Source: Miscanthus floridulus
Lineage: Eukaryota; Streptophyta; Magnoliopsida; Poales; Poaceae
Direction: 5' to 3'
Assembly (NCBI RefSeq): GCF_019320115.1
Contig: NC_089595.1
Location: 106,275,611 to 106,339,610 of the forward strand
Length of the DNA: 64,000 nt
Shown here: positions 11,751 to 20,702 of the stretch, in pieces
Layout: each line of letters opens with the position of its first letter
How positions within the stretch are numbered: the first letter of the stretch is position 1
The notes under the pieces: model-generated
Databases searched by the model: none
What the model was told of the DNA's origin: nothing
The model's input: the letters and a program-made list of their open reading frames with translations, nothing else
Translations under genes and position numbers: made by a program

Positions 11751-12824
11751 TTATTGAGCTTGAGCCTTCTTCTTCTCTACACTTGCCACATATCCAATGC
11801 CACTTCTATCCATCTTCATGATGGTGTTCATAAGTAGCTCACTTTGGAGGTGCTTGCCTCTAGCAAACTTGCTCAACCCAATCTTGAGATGCTCTTTCTC
11901 CAACTTGAGCTTCTTATTTTCTTCCTTTAGAGGATCATCTTTCTTCTCTTCCTTGAGCTTCTTGTTTTCTTCTTTGAGCTTCTCATTCTCAAGAATCAAC
12001 TCTTTGTCATGATCAAGAGTTTCTAGCACAATGGTGTTGTGGCTTTTCATTTCTTCAAGATCTTTCATGAGCTTTTCATTTGTGTTCTTGAGCTTGACAT
12101 ATTCATCATAGTCATTGCACTCAACCATTTGCTTGCCTTTGCCACTAGATCCTTGCTCAATGCTCTCATCAATCAAATCATCACATGATGTAGCTATATC
12201 AATCTTAACAACATGGTCTTTCCCAAGATTTGTGTACATCTCATGAGTATTGATCTTTCCCAAGATTTGTGTCGGTGTAGCGGCGGAAAGATCACCTTGA
12301 TGTAGCACGGTCACAATGTGCCCATATTTGTCAATGGGGAGGATACTCAAGATCTTTCTCACAACGTCGGATGGTGACATTTGAGTAAGTCCAAGCCCAT
12401 TGACTTCCTCTACAAGAACATTTAAACGAGAATACATCTCATTAGCACTTTCTTTGGGAAGCATTTTAAATGAATTTAGCTTTTTAATCACAAGGTGATA
12501 GCGTTCCTCATGCTTACTCTTGGTTCCCTCATGGAGCGCACAAACGTCCGACCATAGTGCATGGGCGTCTTTGTGGTTCCTTACACGATTGAACACATCT
12601 TTGCAAAGGCCTCTAAAGATGGTGTTGCGAGCCTTTGCATTCCATTTTTCATAATTAACCTCATCGCCTTGTAGGTCAGTAGCATTCTGAGGTTTTGGGA
12701 AGCCTTGTGAGGCGGCTCTAAGAATACCAACATCTAGAGCTTCTAAGTACGCCTCCATGCGAATTTTCCAATATGGAAAGTCATCTCCCTCAAAGATAGG
12801 AGGAGGTCTATCCCCGTGAGACAT
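11751..12824 (-). CDS. Copia gag (UBN2-type) with coiled coil
   Basis: A 357-codon minus-strand ORF starts at ATG 12824, 40 bp after the primer-binding site. Residues ~8-180 form the plant Copia gag/UBN2 domain (FEGDDFPYWKIRMEAYLEAL; ALWSDVCALHEGTKSKHEERY). Residues ~235-325 form a lysine/glutamate-rich coiled coil with repeated KLKEENKKLKEEKK units. The ORF ends at TAA 11753, but the same frame continues into pol, so this stop is probably a mutation. No CCHC zinc knuckle is seen before or just after it. Gag forms the cytoplasmic virus-like particle of the retrotransposon. Confidence 0.85.
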   Translation of the reverse strand: MSHGDRPPPIFEGDDFPYWKIRMEAYLEALDVGILRAASQGFPKPQNATDLQGDEVNYEKWNAKARNTIFRGLCKDVFNRVRNHKDAHALWSDVCALHEGTKSKHEERYHLVIKKLNSFKMLPKESANEMYSRLNVLVEEVNGLGLTQMSPSDVVRKILSILPIDKYGHIVTVLHQGDLSAATPTQILGKINTHEMYTNLGKDHVVKIDIATSCDDLIDESIEQGSSGKGKQMVECNDYDEYVKLKNTNEKLMKDLEEMKSHNTIVLETLDHDKELILENEKLKEENKKLKEEKKDDPLKEENKKLKLEKEHLKIGLSKFARGKHLQSELLMNTIMKMDRSGIGYVASVEKKKAQAQ

Positions 12825-12863
12825 CTTGCTCTAAGCGGTTAAGCTTAAAAACGTGAGCACGAG

Positions 12864-12875
12864 GCTCCGATACCA
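12864..12875 (-). other. Primer-binding site of the Copia element
   Basis: The minus strand reads TGGTATCGGAGC two bases inside the LTR. It matches the initiator-tRNA-Met complement common in Ty1-Copia elements (TGGTATCAGAGC) with one change. Confidence 0.85.
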
Positions 12876-13596
12876 ATTGAAAGGATCAAGATGCCCAAGA
12901 GGGGGGGTGAATTGGGCTTTCTAAATTTTCTTGCAATAATCAAATCCTACGGTTAGCCCAATTAACCCCTTGTGCATAGAAAAGTGTTTCTATTAATCTA
13001 AAGCACAACGGACTTGCAACCTATGTTCCAAACTTACTATAGCATGGCAATTCTATGAATGTAAAGATAAGTATTGAATTGCTCAAAGTAAATGCTCAAA
13101 GTAAATGCTCAAAGTAAATGGAGAGAGAGGAACGCAGCGATGTTTTGCCGAGGTATCGGAGAGTCGCCACTCCCCACTAGTCCTCGTTGGAGCACACGCG
13201 CAAGGGTGAGCTCCCCCTTGATCCGCGCAAGGATCAAATGCTCTCTACGGGTTGATTCTTCGACACTCCGTCGCGGCGAATCACCCAAAGCCGCTCACAA
13301 CTTGAGTTGGGTCACCCATAAGCTCCGTCGGGTGATCACCAAGCTCCCAATCACCACCAAGCTGTCTAGGTGATGGCGATCACCAAGAGTAACAAACACG
13401 AACTCTCACTTGACCACGCGAAGCCTAATGAGAAGATGGATGCACACTTGGCTACTCTTGATTCACTAATGAGGCTACTCTCTTGGATTCTCAAATCTCA
13501 ATCACCTCACTAGGACCTTGCTCTTCTTGGCACTCACAAACATGTTTCTCAGCTGTTGGAATGAGCAAAAGTGACTCCACACACGAGTGGAGCTTC

Positions 13597-13604
13597 TATT
13601 TATA
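13597..13604 (-). promoter_or_regulatory. TATA box of the Copia LTR
   Basis: TATAAATA on the minus strand, just downstream of the palindrome array. This position and spacing match a U3 promoter. Confidence 0.6.
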
Positions 13605-13639
13605 AGGCAGCCTGAAAAACGAACCGTTATGAGCTTCTG

Positions 13640-13980
13640 TGGGGTGACCAGACGCTCCGGTCAGTTCAACCCGCATTCTAGTGATAATGTGTTGACCGGA
13701 CGCTGGCAGGGTCCGGTCACCACTGACCGGACGCGTCCGGTCGCATTAAACCCTCACTGGAACCTTACTGTACTCGACCGGACGCTGAACCCCTAGGGTC
13801 CGGTCAGTACTGACCGGACGTGTCCGGTCGCAGATTCCCTTCTCTGGAACCTTACTGGAGTCGATCGGACGCTGCCTCTCAGCGTCCGGTCAGTTGACCA
13901 CTCCAGCGTCCGGTCGCACCGAACGCAATCTCTTGATCAAATGAACTGATCGGACCCTGCGGCCAGCGTCCGGTCAGCAT
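13640..13980. repeat. U3 array of GACCGGACGCGTCCGGTC-type palindromes
   Basis: About ten copies or half-copies of GACCGGACGC and GCGTCCGGTC occur here. A perfect 18-bp palindrome (GACCGGACGCGTCCGGTC) sits at 13725-13742. The array lies directly upstream of the TATA box in the element's orientation, so it is a candidate enhancer, which is inference. Confidence 0.8.
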
Positions 13981-14202
13981 TTGACCCTCCATTCACTTCC
14001 AACTCTCGATCATATGTGAATGAAGTTTGCTCCAATAGATCTTAGGCATATTGAGGAGCTACCTAGTGCTAGTTTTAATAAGTGTGCACCACACCTAACT
14101 CACTAGACTCACCTAGGTCAAGCTACCCGTCCATACCCCCTTAATAGTAATCTTGTATTGTCATTAATCACTGAAACCCAACAAGGGGCCTAGATGCTTT
14201 CA

Positions 14203-14640
14203 AGAGGCATGTTGCAATAGTTTCATGTGGATGCTGCAAAAGTAGATTGGAGTATGTTGCACATGTTGCATACGTTGCAAGTGTTTTCAGAGGCATGTTG
14301 CAAGCGTTTTCTTAAACTGTTTCATTTGTTTCCAGACATATGTTGCAAGCGTTTTGATTTGGATGTTGCATATGTTTTCACACATATGAAGTGTTTTCAG
14401 GTGTTTTTTGCAAGTGTTTCATATGCATGTTTCGAGTGTTTCAATTGTTTCGTATGTATGTTGCAGGTGTTTCATCTGGTTGTTTCAAATGTAGATTTGG
14501 TGTTGCAGCTAGTGTTTCATATACATGTTTCATGTGTTTCTTCTGCCTTAAGACGTATGTTGCAAGTGTTGCATCCGAATATTTCAAAAGTAGATAGGAT
14601 GTTGCATCTCTGTCTTCATTTTTTTCTGCCTCACATTCGC
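14203..14640. repeat. Degenerate TGTTGCAAGTGTTTC repeats (unclassified TE)
   Basis: Many imperfect direct repeats of ATGTTGCAAGTGTTTCA and GTTTCATATGCATGTTTC occur at 20-40 bp spacing. Such blocks are seen within grass DNA transposons, but no terminal repeats or target duplication can be assigned here. The ORFs across it are low-complexity translations of the repeat. Confidence 0.55.
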
Positions 14641-14829
14641 GGAACAAAGAACCTGATCATATGTATTCATGTCTCTCCAAAAGGTATGCACGGCAATGCC
14701 AAAGGCCTTATTCCTGACAACCATACACCTTTTCTTGGCGTCTAAAACTATAAATCATACCGCTACTAACGGGCTGCCTGCCATGAAGGATATGGTTCCA
14801 TGCTGAATCACTGCCTGGAGCACAGAAAT
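14641..14829. other. Unassigned spacer
   Basis: A short stretch between repeat blocks; nothing recognisable. Confidence 0.3.
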
Positions 14830-15377
14830 ACTCAAATAAAACTGATATTATAAAATTGTTCCGGAATGCAGACCCGGTGGCATTTCAGCATATCTTTCAC
14901 TAATGTTCTAGAGCAGAGGGGTGCACCTCGGTGCTGATCCAGTGCTAGGGTTGCCAGCTTACAACGACACACGAAAGGTCTTACCAGAGAACAAGTTATC
15001 TAAAATAAAAAACTCAACCACCAACTCGACACAGAACTCATCGACCTCAAAACCAGAAAAAGTCTGATAGAAGGGCGGTACTAGTAAACTAGCTAAAACG
15101 CCGACATAGCACCAGCTGAGATCAAGTTAATCTTTTCATATTTTCATCCGCCATTGGCTTCAGCTTCGGCTTTAAGAGCTATAGCTCCGGGACTTCACCA
15201 ACATCAGAGTTTTGTAGATAACCGCGCTAGGGGAAGATAGCACCTTCTTGTTGAAAACTACATCAGTTCTGGTCTTTCAAATCGCCTTGGTGCTGATTGA
15301 GCTCCGCCATCTATTGACTTTCCAGATTGACCAATATAATATTGTTCAAGCCGTGCCATTGAGGTGCAGCCTGCTCA
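14830..15377 (-). mobile_element. LINE (L1) 3' remnant, minus strand
   Basis: The minus strand in the part near 15270-15180 gives a peptide of the type TRTDVVFNKKVLSSPSAVIY followed by KTLMLVKS. This resembles the C-terminal zinc-finger region of plant L1 reverse transcriptases, then non-coding 3' sequence. Stops interrupt it. A poly(A) tail and target duplication were not identified. A hAT-like MITE is inserted at its high-coordinate side. Confidence 0.45.
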
Positions 15378-15649
15378 GGGCTCGTTTAGTTGCGTCCTGA
15401 TTTGGCGCCGCCAAATCTACTGTAGCAAAAGTAGGTACTGTAGCATTTTGTTTGTATTTGGTAATAATTGTCCAAACGTTGACTAATTAGGCTCAAAACG
15501 TTCGTCTCGCAAAGTACAATCAAACTATGTAATTAGTTTTTGATTTCGTCAACATTTAGTACTCCATGCATGTACCGCAAGTTTGATGTGACGGGGAATC
15601 TTCTTTTTGCATAGTGCCAAATTCTGGAAATTGGGGGAACTAAACATGG
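15378..15649. mobile_element. hAT-like MITE with GTTTAGTT termini
   Basis: The left end GGGCTCGTTTAGTT pairs with the right end AACTAAACATGGGC, giving imperfect terminal inverted repeats. Internal sequence (CTACTGTAGCA, GGCTCAAAACGTTCGTCTCGC) matches a family I know as very abundant in grasses. A direct repeat GCTCA flanks it (15373-15377 and 15650-15654), possibly the core of an 8-bp hAT duplication with changes. Superfamily assignment is tentative. Confidence 0.65.
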
Positions 15650-15654
15650 GCTCA

Positions 15655-15987
15655 GTCTGCGACTTCTGCAATCCCTGCCAACCAGGATCCAAAAGTTGTG
15701 GTGCCTCTGGGCCCGAGTGTTGGTGGGCTGAATACAACAACGGCCACCGGGCAACTTGTTGGCAAAGTAGTCAGCCTATTTCCACATGATGAAAAGTAGC
15801 CCAATCAAGTTGAGCAACATTTCGTTTCAAAAAAAAATTTGAGCAACATTTTGTGTTTTGTCAAACTAAGACAATACCATGTAATAAATCAAATCTTCCT
15901 AAAAAATGTAATAAATCAAATTCTTATAGCATTATAAAACACCATTTTCCTTCCAATCTGCTACTGAGAAGTGAGAACCACACCTGG
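15655..15987. other. Gap before the Gypsy element
   Basis: About 330 bp without a supported feature. It contains a short A-rich tract near 15829-15837 and two copies of a TTTGAGCAACATTTTGT-like phrase. Confidence 0.3.
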
Positions 15988-15992
15988 AGAAG

Positions 15993-17272
15993 TGTCGGGT
16001 TCATAAACCTGAGGTCCCTCATGGACCTGCTTCCGAGCAAAAAGCTCGGCCAAGCAGACGACATTGCGAACGACGCGCAACTCCTAGGCCGGCCCAAAAA
16101 ACCTAACGATAGGCCAGAAGGGCGATCCAATCTCCGACCGAAAGGCCTGGCCAAGGAGGAACGCCGCTCGCTTCCGACTCCAGACCGCCTCTCCGACCGG
16201 AAGGCCTGGCCAAGGACAGGAAAGGCGCTTGCTTCCGACTCCGGCCCGCCTCTACGGCTGGAAGGCCTCGCTCGCTTCTGACTCCAGCCCGCATCTCCGA
16301 CCAGAAGGCCTGGCCAAGGAGGAACGACGCTCACTTCCGACTCCAGCCCGCCTCTCCGACCAGAAGGCCTGGCCAACGAAAGGAACGGCGCTCGCTTCTG
16401 ACTCTGGCCCGCCTCTCCGACCAGAAGGCCTGGCCCGCCTCACCGACCGGAAGGCCTCGCTCGCCTCCGACTCCGAACCGCCTCTCCGACCGGGAGTACA
16501 TTGAACCTCTGCTTACAGCTCTTCTCCGACCAGGAGGCCGGAGCCGACCGGGGAACGACCGACCGGGGACGCCCGTTCGGTAAAGACCTAGGAAACGGAC
16601 AGAGCAAGTAAGGCAGGGCGCTCCAGTCAAACCGCAATATCAAGGGCCGTACCCTGCACACCTGTAGGCAGTACTGTCAGGCCATGTTAGGAGGATGCAC
16701 CGCAACCTTCCAGACATGTCAAAACATGAACATTGTTGTGGGCGCCGACATTTATCATACAGTATGGTAGGCGCCGACATCTGACATATCAGAAGAAGAC
16801 GATGGAACCTACCACATGCATCTAAACATCAACAGTGTTATGGGCGCCGACAAACCATCTTGTACCCGACGGCGTGGGCAACAAGACTAGGTAGCACACA
16901 CTCATACTCCCTCTTGTAAAGCCATCCCCTTCATCTATAAAAGGGGATGCGCTCTCTCCAAAAGGAGGACGATCAATTTGAACAACCTACGGTTCGAACG
17001 ATTCCAACAGAGCACACGCTCAAACACTTAGCGCACGTAGGAGCTCCCGTCACTCTCGGCCCATCGGTCTAGAGTCCGACCGGACCTCTTACACCCCCAT
17101 CTTACTCCCTCTTGTTTGTAACCCCACAGCAAACTTCGAGCACCTGGGCTCAGGAATAAAGTCATCAACTGACTCAGTATAAACCCTATGTCATCGAGTG
17201 CTAGGCCACATTTGATCACAACGTACGGTAAAACGACAAATATTTACTAGTTGGTCACTTTTCGCACCGACA
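15993..17272 (+). repeat. 5' LTR of the Tat Gypsy element
   Basis: A 1280-bp LTR. It contains multiple imperfect copies of a CTCCGACCGGAAGGCCTGGCC-like unit (16120-16490) and a promoter-like TATAAAAGGGGATG at about 16936. The sequence after its end (GTTGACGCCGTACG) is the probable primer-binding site, resembling TTGGCGCCGT with a mismatch. Confidence 0.9.
16120..16490. repeat. CTCCGACCGGAAGGCCTGGCC tandem-like repeats in Gypsy LTR
   Basis: Six or more imperfect repeats, about 55-60 bp apart, of a phrase with CGACC(G/A)GAAGGCCT and GCTCGCTTCCGACTC. The matching block in the 3' LTR is 46690-47100. ORFs here on both strands are translations of the repeat and are not genes. Confidence 0.75.
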
Positions 17273-17804
17273 GTTGACGCCGTACGTTCACGCTTTTGGT
17301 CATCGGATGGCCCACCTTTCCGCCGTCTTCGGTATGGCGGGCTCAAGCGATACGACTCGCTTCGGCTCGCTGGAGTTTCCCGTACTCCCACCTGTTGGGA
17401 TGTGGGTTCCTCCCGTCTTCGAGCCATCCTAGGCTTTCCTCTTCGGGAGCCCGGACTTCATCACCGACTGGCTCGGCGTGCTGCACCTCCGCGAGGAAGC
17501 ACTTGTTTCTGCACCCGTCGGAGGAGGAGCGCCCTCCGTCGGCTCTGGAACTCCCGGCGACCTCAACGACAAGGCGCCTGCACTTCGCTCCGAGCCCGCG
17601 CTGGGCTCAAACCCAACTATGAGTAACGTACGCTTTGTTATTTACTCGCTATTTACTATATTCCGCCAATTCTCCGAAGGGACCGCATTGTCCCTGCCGC
17701 GACCACCATATGACCGGTTCCCCTATGGCCTCGCATCCACCGTTGATGCGGACGCCTGGGGGCTCTGAAGGGTGCTGGCGCCGCCCCCTCTCACATCCGA
17801 ATTC
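17273..17804 (+). other. Gypsy leader region
   Basis: Non-coding stretch between the LTR and the start of gag, beginning with the probable primer-binding site. No gene is supported. Confidence 0.5.
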
Positions 17805-20404
17805 ATGGGGATGACGAGCTATGCTCCTGCCTCTTTCCATGACATGATGGATGACGATGTTGAGAGCGACGGCTCTAGCATTGGCAACATAGTGGCACCT
17901 ATCCCACCCTCTGCCCTAGGAGTGCGCTATGGTGGATGCTCTGGGACAGCCACCGATGGTGGCGGAGTCTCTATAGACCCACACCCCTCTGGGTCCTCGC
18001 ATGAAGGCCCTCGCATGTGCACGGGAGCATGGCGAGGAGCTATGACAAAGGTGGCAGAACCAGCCGCCACACGCGCCAGCACGCTCGGCGCAGCACGCTG
18101 CGCCCTATGCGCGAGACCCGGCGATCGGCGCCCGGAGTCACGCCCGCCAGGTCTAGCATAACATCATGGATGGGGGGAACGATCCCCCATAATTCACTCA
18201 GGCTGGCCAGAACATCGCCGCTGTGGTAATGCTTCTGTGTGGCCTTCCAGAGCCTATCGACCCCTAGGAGCAGGCGGTTCACTGAAACCTTCAGGCACTG
18301 GTGGAAACCGCCGCCGTTCAACAGGCGGAGAGCTCCACGTCGTGGCACCGACTTGTAGCCTCTCTACCCACCAGGGGAGCGGGGATGCACCAGATGCATC
18401 GCTCCATCCACTCACCTCTACAACCATCAGGCGTGGAACATGAGGACATAGCTGCACCACGGCCTGACCCAGCGCCCGCTCCACACCGGCCACCTGTGCC
18501 GAGCGCCTCGGGCTGAACTGAGACGCTCGCATCATCATCAGCAACCAGCATCAGGCCCGACATAACGATGACGTCCATCGGGCAGTGGTGAGAGCAGGCA
18601 GCACGGGCTCTAGCCGAACCATCAAGGGGACCGGTGAGACGCACCCTAGGCGTGGTCCATGACCGAACGACCGGAGTCCTAGCCCAGATGGCCTGAGACC
18701 ACGGGCCTTTGGCCGATGCATCTAGAGAGTGCCGTTCCCACAACACTTCCGACCGCCTAACAACATCGCCAAGTATATCGGGGAGACGAACCCCGGTATA
18801 TGGCTTGAAAACTTCTGACTCGCCTGCCGAGCCGGAGGAGTGGATGATGACCACTTCATCATTCAGTACCTCCCCATCTATGTGGGGGAACATGTTCGAG
18901 CATGGCTCGAATTCCTCTAGCATGACAGCATCCGCGATTGGGCGGACCTCAAGAGGATCTTCATCGGCAATTTCCAGGGGACGTATGTCCGCCCAGGGAA
19001 CTCCTGGGACCTCAAAAACTGCCAGTAGGAGCCCAATGAGTCCCTATAGGACTACATCCATAGGTTCTCAAAGTGGTGCAACTCCCTTCCTGATGTTGTC
19101 GACGCGGACGTCATCAACGCGTTCCTCTTCGGGACAACCTGTGAGTCTTTGATTCACAAGCTTGGCTATCTAAAGCCCCAAACCACCCGCGACCTGCTCG
19201 ACGTCGCCACGAACCATGCCTCTGGTGAGGAGGTGGTCGGAGCAGTCTTCAATGGAGGCTGGGACAAGGGCAAGGCCAAGCACGAGGATCAAGACGAGGG
19301 CCCCTCCACACAGAGGGGCAAAAAGAACAAGAAGGATCGGCGCCGACTGGCCAACTCCATGTTGGTCGCCATAGCTGATCGCGCGGGCAAGCAGCCCTAG
19401 CAGGGCCAGCCTGACCACTTCGACAAGCTCATGGATAGCCCATGCACCAACCACGCTTACCCCATCAAGCACCTATACAAGGACTATGAGCTCCTCAAGC
19501 GCTTCCTACGATAGGCGGGAGGGCCAAAAGAAGGAAAGGGTAAGGAGGCAGCAGCCAAGAAAGGAGGCGCGACGGACAAGGATGGGGATGGTTTTCTCGA
19601 CCCTGAGGAATGCATCATGATCTTTGGGGGATCCGATGCCATCTACTCCAAGCGCCAACACAAAGTGCGCTATAGAGAGGCATACATCGCTGAGACAGCC
19701 GTCCCCACCTTCCTTCACTGGTTGGAATCTCCGATCACCTTTGATCAGAGGGACCACCCTTCTCATGTCACCAGACCGGGTCATTACCCGCTCATTGTCG
19801 ACCCCATCGTCCGCAAAAAGTGCCTCACCAAGGTGCTGATGGACGGAGGCAGCGGCCTCAACATCCTCTACGTCGACACCCTCGACGCCATGTGCATCCC
19901 CCGATCGGAGCTCCACCAAGTAAGCTCTCCCTTCCGTGGCATGATCCCAGGGACACAGGCCTACCCGCTCGGGCAGATTGACCTACCCGTCTCGTTTGGC
20001 GATCGAGCCAACTTTCGCTTGGAGGTGCTTACCTTCGAGGTGGTGGACTTCCCGGGTCTTACCACACCATCTTGGGGCAGCCATGCTATGCCAAGTTCAT
20101 GGTGGTCTCCAACTACACCTACCTAAAGTTGAAGATGCCGAGACCGAACGGCATCATCACCATGGGTAGCACCTTTTCGCACGCCTACACATGCGACCGC
20201 GAGCACTACGAGTTCGCCACTGTCGTCATCAACTTGTCCGAGCTCCTGTGGCTCGGGGAGTTGTCGACCCCAGCAGTCCTAGACTGCAACAAGCCATCCT
20301 CCTCGACTACCTTTCGGCCACTCGAGGAAACTAAGGCGGTGGGGATCGACCCCACTGACCCTACCAAGACGGTGCAGATCGGGACCCAGCTCCCGGCCAA
20401 ATAG
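17805..20404 (+). pseudogene. Gypsy gag and protease (decayed)
   Basis: One frame is followed from an ATG at 17805 (MGMTSYAPASFHDMMDDD) to about 20050. Around 18775-19260 is the retrotransposon gag domain (IGETNPGIWLENF; RAWLEFL; IRDWADLKRIFIGNF; DYIHRFSKWCNSLPD). After it comes a lysine-rich segment, then the aspartic protease (KVLMDGGSGLNILYVDTLD, near 19832, with D and GSG). Stops (mostly TAG, for example at 19038 and 19398) interrupt the frame. A single-base loss near 20052 shifts the reading frame inside the protease, which continues in the next frame (ILGQPCYAKFMVVSNYTYLK) to 20404. Gag would form the particle; the protease would process the polyprotein. Confidence 0.8.
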
Positions 20405-20702
20405 GAATACGAGCTCACCGACTTTCTACACGCCAATCACGATGTCTTCGCATGGAAACCTTTTGACATGCCAGGCGTACCATGAGAGGTCACCGAGCAT
20501 GCACTATGCCTTGTCCTAGGTTCGAAGCCCACCAAACAACGCCTGTGTCGCTTTGATGACGAGAGGCGTAGGGCCATAGGCGAGGAGGTCGCCAAACTCC
20601 TGGCAGCCAGATTCATCAAAGAGGTATACCACTCCGACTGGCTTGCCAATCCTGTTCTTATTAAAAAGAAGATTAGGAAATGGAGAATGTGCGTTAATTA
20701 TA
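20405..20702 (+). pseudogene. Gypsy reverse transcriptase, N-terminal part before nested insertion
   Basis: The start of the reverse transcriptase reads EYELTDFLHANHDVFAW and ends KKKIRKWRMCVNY just where the Del-like LTR is inserted. It is stopped at 20402 and again near 20482. The rest of the domain resumes at 37725 in the correct frame after one copy of the TTATA duplication is removed. Confidence 0.85.

Larger units (their letters stand above)
4318..14202 (-). mobile_element. SIRE/Maximus-type Ty1-Copia element lacking its 3' LTR
   Basis: The element reads on the minus strand: LTR (12878-14202), primer-binding site (12875-12864), gag-pol frame (12824-8256), a long spacer with ACCGGACG-type repeats, then a third frame (6774-4318). 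The LTR starts TGAAAGCATCTAGG and ends CTTTCA on the minus strand, a terminus pattern typical of grass SIRE-type elements. Both long frames are interrupted only by in-frame stop codons, without frameshifts. No second LTR copy is found at the low-coordinate side, where the element stops beside a hAT-like end. Without two LTRs neither its age nor its target duplication can be read. It is defective for transposition. Confidence 0.85.
12878..14202 (-). repeat. 5' LTR of the SIRE-type Copia element
   Basis: A 1325-bp LTR reads TGAAAGCATC at 14202 and ends GATCCTTTCA at 12878 on the minus strand. A TATAAATA box lies at 13604-13597 (minus), with an array of GACCGGACGC-type palindromes immediately upstream (13640-13980). 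Within the transcribed part is a triple 13-bp repeat (TGCTCAAAGTAAA, 13080-13118). No second LTR of this element exists in the window. Confidence 0.88.

Noticed and set aside
16103..16661. ORFs in the Gypsy LTR repeats (also 46595-47236)
   Set aside because: They translate a tandem-like repeat (PSGRRGGLESEAS-type peptides) and differ between the two LTR copies.
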